From positions 1 through 17,573 of the forward strand of contig JADFUQ010000068.1 in NCBI GenBank assembly GCA_015222065.1: a stretch of 17,573 nt of DNA, given 5' to 3'. Under the pieces are notes generated by a model. The model was given only the letters and a program-made list of their open reading frames with translations, made no database searches and was not told where the DNA came from. The position numbers were made by a program, and so were the translations under genes. This document shows positions 13,689 to 17,573 of the stretch, in pieces (the stretch's first letter is position 1; the number at the start of each line of letters is the position of its first letter). This DNA comes from Bacteroidota bacterium (GTDB lineage: Bacteria > Bacteroidota > Bacteroidia > Bacteroidales > VadinHA17).

Positions 13689-15296
13689 TTAATCTGGGGA
13701 TTGTATGGGTTTTTTCTCAAAATCAGACTTATTAACCCATCCTGCCGGTAGCTTCTCTCCTCTTATATACCGTTCGTAAAAAGCAGTATCTTTTGTATCA
13801 GCATAGGGATACCCGTCAAAAATATCACCTTTTCCAAACATCCTGGGATCATCCTGTTCTTTTAACTCGTTGAATAATTGCACTTTTAGCGTATCTTTAC
13901 GCTCCTGGTATTGCGGCCTGTTTGCAAGGTTATTGATACAATCGGGATCATTGTCAATATTATACAATTCTTCTTCAGGCCGTTTACCGAATGACCATTT
14001 CCAGTAAAAAACATTTTTTAATTTTCTATGTTCTTCAAGTATGACCGTTTTGGTCGGACTGCCGTCGCAATTCAGATAACCCGTTTCCGGATTGCCTCCC
14101 GGCCAGCGTTCTGTTTTAAAATTATGTATATACAGATATCCATCCTTAATAATTCCCCTGATAGGATAACCAATATCAGCAGGTCTTCCAATATCGTGCC
14201 TTTCTTTTCCGATCAAAACATGATCCCGTTCGGTATTGATTATGCCAGACCGGTCAGAATAGAAAATATCTGTCAGGCTTTTACCTTCAATAGACTGCAT
14301 ACCGCTTTGTTTTTCATTTATCTGTGAAAGCTCAAGAATAGTAGGAGCAATATCTATAAAACTAACATAGTCATCAACAACCCTGCCGGATGCTTCGATT
14401 CTGTTTTTCCACATTATTGATAGTGGTACATGATTGGAATATTTATATGCTTGCCCCTTCACTCTGGGAAATGGCATACCATGATCTGAAGTGGCAATTA
14501 CCAGGGTATTGTCCAGTTTGTTTTGTTCCTCAAGGATGATAAGTATTTTTTGAAGATGCTGATCAAAATACTCAACTTCAAATGCATAATCCAGTATATC
14601 GGTTCTTACACTGTCGATATCCGGCCAAAAAGAATATACACTATCAATATCAGATAGTTTTTTCCTGCCTTTCCTGATACCTGCCTTAAACTCATATGAC
14701 CGGTGAGGTTCGTGGGCCCCATACCAGAAACAAAAGGGTTTATCTTCCGGTTTATTCTTAAGAAAAGAGCGGAAATTTTCTGCATAATCAACATTCGAGA
14801 TACATTCTGCAGGTGGATTTATTTTCATTTCCTGATAAGCATCCCCTGTAAGCATCCTGGGTTTCCCATTGATTTTCCCGGCTACTCCCGGAGCCCACCC
14901 TTTTCCCGTAAAACCTGTATAATAGCCATTCTCTTTTAATGTTTCAAAAAATGTCTTGAATTTTTCCGGAAAATAACACCAGTGGTTTGCTGCCTCTTCA
15001 AGTTGCCAGGAATTCCGGCCTGTAAGAATACATGACCGCGAAGGAGCACATTTTGCATTGGGTGTATAGGCATTTGTAAATAGAATACCTTCCTGTGCCA
15101 CCCTGTCAAAACCTGGTGTCTTGATCCAGGAATATCCATACGCGCTCATATGACTTGCATCGTCTGCAATACAGATCAGAATATTAGGCTTCAGTGGCAA
15201 TTCCCCGGATTGCTGTCTGTTAGTATTACAAGATAGAATTAGCAAAATACCTGACAGTGATAAACCTGTTCTGAAAAATAATGGTGATTTTTTCAT
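13689..15296 (-). CDS. Lipoprotein sulfatase, N-sulfoglucosamine-sulfohydrolase-like (type I, formylglycine-dependent)
   Basis: This is an exported sulfatase of 535 residues. The signal peptide ends in a lipobox (LILSC, Cys23), so it is probably a lipoprotein. The active-site motif is C-A-P-S-R with Cys83 (KCAPSRSCILTGR), the residue converted to formylglycine. Metal and sulfate ligands are visible: Asp45-Asp46 (ADD), Lys132 (TGKGW), His195 and His198 (GAHEPH), and Asp271-His272 (SDHG). The SDHGMPFP stretch and the C-terminal region (PIRGIIKDGYLYIHN, RPEEELYNIDNDP) resemble human SGSH and the S1_8-type sulfatases, which include enzymes acting on heparan or ulvan. It is flanked by the DUF4038 gene and the sugar operon, suggesting a sulfated glycan substrate. 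Activation would need a separately encoded maturase, not present here. The exact substrate is unknown. Confidence 0.92.
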   Translation of the reverse strand: MKKSPLFFRTGLSLSGILLILSCNTNRQQSGELPLKPNILICIADDASHMSAYGYSWIKTPGFDRVAQEGILFTNAYTPNAKCAPSRSCILTGRNSWQLEEAANHWCYFPEKFKTFFETLKENGYYTGFTGKGWAPGVAGKINGKPRMLTGDAYQEMKINPPAECISNVDYAENFRSFLKNKPEDKPFCFWYGAHEPHRSYEFKAGIRKGRKKLSDIDSVYSFWPDIDSVRTDILDYAFEVEYFDQHLQKILIILEEQNKLDNTLVIATSDHGMPFPRVKGQAYKYSNHVPLSIMWKNRIEASGRVVDDYVSFIDIAPTILELSQINEKQSGMQSIEGKSLTDIFYSDRSGIINTERDHVLIGKERHDIGRPADIGYPIRGIIKDGYLYIHNFKTERWPGGNPETGYLNCDGSPTKTVILEEHRKLKNVFYWKWSFGKRPEEELYNIDNDPDCINNLANRPQYQERKDTLKVQLFNELKEQDDPRMFGKGDIFDGYPYADTKDTAFYERYIRGEKLPAGWVNKSDFEKKPIQSPD

Positions 15297-15320
15297 GATT
15301 TATGTTTATTCTTTTAATAC

Positions 15321-15369
15321 TAATCTTACAATTCGCTGCGTATGTTAAACAAATATTAAATCTGTAGTA
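15321..15369 (-). promoter_or_regulatory. Possible sulfatase promoter with degenerate copy of the shared element
   Basis: On the minus strand TACTACAGATTTAATATTTG (15369-15350) resembles the shared element before the SorC operon, with a 2-base deletion. It ends in TTTG (15353-15350), a possible -33 box, followed after 21 bases by TAAGATTA (15328-15321), a weak -7 box. The sulfatase ATG is at 15296. Support is moderate, because the DNA is AT-rich. Confidence 0.35.
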
Positions 15370-15396
15370 AATATTATGGAATATCCAGGAAAATTG

Positions 15397-15422
15397 GAAG
15401 CTGTCCTTATTCTTGCAGCTTC
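15397..15422 (-). terminator. Possible weak terminator after the DUF4038 gene
   Basis: GAAGCTG (15397-15403) and CAGCTTC (15416-15422) form a perfect 7-bp stem with a 12-base loop, 20 bp beyond the DUF4038 stop codon. On the minus strand it is followed by only a short T run (CAATTTTCC), so termination would be weak. It may instead be a processing or stability hairpin. Confidence 0.35.
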
Positions 15423-15441
15423 TTCATTGTTTGACAACTAC

Positions 15442-17061
15442 TTATTCTTTAGTGAGGACAATCACTATGTCATTTTCAAATATCTGATCAAAAGAGATAA
15501 CGCCATCCTTTTGAATGATTTTAGCATCAGAATAGGAATTTTCTACGGGGTTGAACCATTTTGCAGAATATACAAAATTGTTCAGGTTCCTTAGTTTGAC
15601 ATTACACTTAACCGGTATGTATGCCACGATGGTTGAATTATCAACAGTTTTTACCACTGAAATCCAATGGTTATACACCTCTTCACCGAGCTGTTCAATA
15701 AGCAATTCGTTAGCAGGGAAAAAATTCCACCATTCATACCGGTTTATGAATTCGAACAGATAGCCCATTTGAATACTACCGGGGAATTCAATACTTTTCC
15801 TCCAACTACTAACGCCAGGCTTACCGCCGTGATTTAATATCAATTCACCCTCTGCCAACCAGGGCCAAATACCATTAGCTCCATAGGTAATTCCAGCTAA
15901 TGGAGTCGCGAAAATGCTCCAGTAACTGGCATTCCGAACATCTTTATCAGTAATTTGAAAATGTATTTCTTCGTAATTAGGCTCCATGTTAATGTAAGGC
16001 ATAGGTTTCAGTTTGTCCCACATTTTGGACATGGGTCCTTTATTTATCCAGTTTACAACTCTCTCTCCATTGCTATGTGATGATTGATAGCCCATTATAT
16101 CATACCAATCTTCTCCTGCGTATTCTTCTCCAATCCAGGAACTTCCATGTGGATGTAAAGTAACCGGAGCATGGTCAATACCTGAAAAAACCTGCCTTCC
16201 AATTTCTTTCCATCTATCTTCTAATGAGCCATAATACCGGCCATCTCCACCTAAAGTCCAAATTACATGATTCCCCTGGTAGCGGGCAACAATATATTTG
16301 GCAAGTAATACAGCCTCCTCAATCGGTAAAGCATATCCGGGACTTAAATAACGCCCCTGCCCAAAAGGTAAAGCCCATAGAATAACTGGTGAAACAATCA
16401 AACCTTTTTCATTGGCTTCATCAATTTTCTGATCAATTCTTTTGAAAAATTCAGGATTGATTTTTATATAACCGCATCCTTCGAATGCCACTAAACCCTC
16501 AGCATTTTTATCGCAACCACGCCATTGAGTAGTTACTAACTGAATAACATTATAATTGTTGTTTTTTCGTTGCTGCAGGTAGAAATCCCATTCTTCATCA
16601 CTCGATTTTAGTGCTCCATTCCAGGCAGTGCAAGCTAACCAGAAAAATGGTTTGCCATCGTTGTAGGTAAGATAATATTTCCCCTTTGGGTGGTAAATTG
16701 CCCCCCTTTTATAAATATCTTCATTACTATTATTTAATTTGCAATTGAACTCTCCTTCTTTTTTATGTAATCCGGTGTTCTTTTTATCGGAACAATAACT
16801 TACCCATTTCCAGACTCCGGTTTCATTTGGGCAAAACCGGACCTTCCAGTTTTTGCCACCATCCCAAAAACCATTCACATTCAAGGTTTGTCCTGATGGT
16901 GAAGTAAAAGTTACTTTAAAGTCTTTTACATCGTAAATTGGATTATTGTATATTTTTTCGCTTTCAAACCGGATTTCATGTTTCATCCAGATTTTGGCAT
17001 CTTTCGCCTGTAAGTTCAATTTCAATAAGAAGATCAAGAATATTAAACTAACATTTTTCAT
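15442..17061 (-). CDS. Exported DUF5060 + DUF4038 (apiosidase-like, GH140-type) glycoside hydrolase
   Basis: This is an exported enzyme of 539 residues. A signal peptide covers about 1-19 (MKNVSLIFLIFLLKLNLQA). An Ig-like DUF5060 domain follows (about 22-107, with GFWDGGKNWKVRFCPNETGVWKW). The TIM-barrel DUF4038 domain spans about 118-440 (PFFWLACTAWNG, NVIQLVTTQW, VIWTLGGDGRY, YINMEPNYEE). Asp273 in GGD and Glu360 in MEPNYE are the likely acid/base and nucleophile by analogy with GH140. A C-terminal beta domain (about 465-537) resembles the putative collagen-binding domain common in this group. The founding GH140 enzyme removes apiose from rhamnogalacturonan II, but the wider domain family is diverse, so apiosidase activity is only a possibility. 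The gene lies between an MFS sugar-porter gene and a sulfatase gene. Confidence 0.88.
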   Translation of the reverse strand: MKNVSLIFLIFLLKLNLQAKDAKIWMKHEIRFESEKIYNNPIYDVKDFKVTFTSPSGQTLNVNGFWDGGKNWKVRFCPNETGVWKWVSYCSDKKNTGLHKKEGEFNCKLNNSNEDIYKRGAIYHPKGKYYLTYNDGKPFFWLACTAWNGALKSSDEEWDFYLQQRKNNNYNVIQLVTTQWRGCDKNAEGLVAFEGCGYIKINPEFFKRIDQKIDEANEKGLIVSPVILWALPFGQGRYLSPGYALPIEEAVLLAKYIVARYQGNHVIWTLGGDGRYYGSLEDRWKEIGRQVFSGIDHAPVTLHPHGSSWIGEEYAGEDWYDIMGYQSSHSNGERVVNWINKGPMSKMWDKLKPMPYINMEPNYEEIHFQITDKDVRNASYWSIFATPLAGITYGANGIWPWLAEGELILNHGGKPGVSSWRKSIEFPGSIQMGYLFEFINRYEWWNFFPANELLIEQLGEEVYNHWISVVKTVDNSTIVAYIPVKCNVKLRNLNNFVYSAKWFNPVENSYSDAKIIQKDGVISFDQIFENDIVIVLTKE

Positions 17062-17372
17062 GATTTATTAATGTTTGAATTGTTAATACTTTATTTTATC
17101 AGAAGCTTGTCTGAGCAGTTGTATTTATAGCAAAATTAATAATAAAAAGAATTAGTAAGTTTCTCATTTTGTGAACTTTCGAAATTTATTCATTAATTTT
17201 TTTAATTCGTATTTCTCCCAACTTCATTCTTCCAAGAGGTTCAAAATCCAGATTGATCCCACTCCGAGAAGTTTTTTTGCCCCTGACTCCTAAGGGGGAA
17301 CAATCTGACTTTTCGGAGTGGACTCAAGGTTGTTTTCTGCAATAATTTATTGATAAAAATGGTCTTCTATGA
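17062..17372. other. Gap between the MFS transporter and the DUF4038 gene
   Basis: This 311-bp gap contains the inverted-repeat structure at 17249-17327, a fragment of the GGAA repeat near 17216-17235, and a faint possible fourth copy of the shared element at about 17135-17157 (TACTAATTC... on the minus strand). I see no convincing promoter box for the DUF4038 gene and no coding sequence. Confidence 0.55.
17249..17327. repeat. Nested and overlapping inverted repeat (REP-like element)
   Basis: CCACTCCGA (17259-17267) pairs perfectly with TCGGAGTGG (17313-17321). The stem continues inward to 17272/17308 with one G-T, and outward (TTGA 17253-17256 with TCAA 17324-17327). Inside is a second hairpin, CCCCT (17280-17284) with AGGGG (17293-17297). 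CAGATTG (17249-17255) also matches CAATCTG (17301-17307), a pairing that excludes the main stem. The CCCCTGACTCCTAAGGGGG core resembles dispersed intergenic repeats of Bacteroidota. No T tract follows the stem on the minus strand. Confidence 0.6.
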
Positions 17373-17573
17373 TTATTTCCAAAGCTTTTCCATCTCTTCA
17401 AGTGTTTTTCCTTTCGTTTCAGGAACCATCTTCCAGACAAACAGTGCAGCAAGTATTCCCATAATACCATAAATCCAGTAAGCAAATCCGTGATGAAAAA
17501 TATTGGTAAGCGAGGATGATTTATCCATCATCGGGAAGGTCCAGGATACAAAATAATTGGATATCCATTGAGC
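17373..17573 (-). CDS. Sugar-porter (SP) family MFS transporter, C-terminal fragment (cut by right window edge)
   Basis: The last 66 codons of an inner-membrane sugar transporter are present, reading in from the right edge and ending at the TAA at 17375-17373. The end of one transmembrane segment (NYFVSWTFPMMD) is followed by a second (FAYWIYGIMGILAALFVWKMV). The fragment closes with PETKGKTLEEMEKLW, the PETKG signature found after the last membrane segment of SP-family sugar porters. It lies 311 bp upstream of the DUF4038 gene on the same strand, so it belongs to the same glycan locus and would import a released monosaccharide by proton symport. Confidence 0.93.
   Translation of the reverse strand, partial: AQWISNYFVSWTFPMMDKSSSLTNIFHHGFAYWIYGIMGILAALFVWKMVPETKGKTLEEMEKLWK

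Noticed and set aside
15376..15594. Plus-strand open frame of 72 codons overlapping the end of the DUF4038 gene
   Set aside because: Most of it is antisense to well-supported coding sequence, it has no recognisable domain and no promoter; treated as chance.
17249..17327. Insertion sequence or transposon end
   Set aside because: No transposase and no target-site duplication are visible; the structure fits a small intergenic repeat better.

Overview
The window looks like part of a Bacteroidota chromosome, probably from a Bacteroidales/Marinilabiliales-type glycan degrader. The signs are AT-rich DNA, few Shine-Dalgarno sequences, Bacteroides-type promoter boxes, a SusC-type TonB receptor with an STN domain, and a paired ECF sigma/FecR anti-sigma system. 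All convincing genes lie on the minus strand, so the window is transcribed from right to left. This assignment is an inference; no rRNA or tRNA is present to test it.

Layout in transcription order (right to left). (1) 17573-17373: the C-terminal end of a sugar-porter MFS transporter, cut by the window edge. (2) 17062-17372: a 311-bp gap holding a complex inverted repeat. (3) 17061-15442: an exported glycosidase-like protein with DUF5060 and apiosidase-like (DUF4038/GH140-type) domains. (4) 15296-13689: a lipoprotein sulfatase resembling N-sulfoglucosamine sulfohydrolase. (5) 13388-4200: a tight eight-gene operon with gaps of -4 to 55 bp. It encodes a SorC-family regulator, an FGGY sugar kinase, an SAF-domain oxidoreductase of the DXR-like (DRL) type, a zinc alcohol dehydrogenase, a VOC protein, an L-fucose/arabinose-isomerase-fold protein, a GRP/DMT-type sugar transporter and a DUF4432 aldose-epimerase-like protein. 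(6) 4045-2145: an ECF sigma factor and its FecR-type anti-sigma factor. (7) 1723-1: the N-terminal third or more of a SusC-type receptor. Its SusD partner would lie beyond the left edge.

How the parts may fit together (inference). The SusC system imports an oligosaccharide sensed through STN/FecR/sigma signalling. The exported DUF4038 protein and the sulfatase trim it. The MFS and GRP permeases take the released sugar into the cytoplasm. The SorC-controlled operon then epimerises, isomerises, oxidises and phosphorylates it. No aldolase is encoded in the operon. The DRL-like enzyme, whose characterised relative performs a carbon-skeleton rearrangement, may supply an unusual step. The sugar cannot be identified from sequence; a branched sugar such as apiose is a testable guess.

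Notable non-coding signals: a probable plus-strand antisense small RNA in the susC leader (ending in a strong terminator at 1800-1833); a palindromic element shared by the sigma and SorC promoters, with weaker copies elsewhere; and a complete promoter/operator arrangement in front of the SorC operon.
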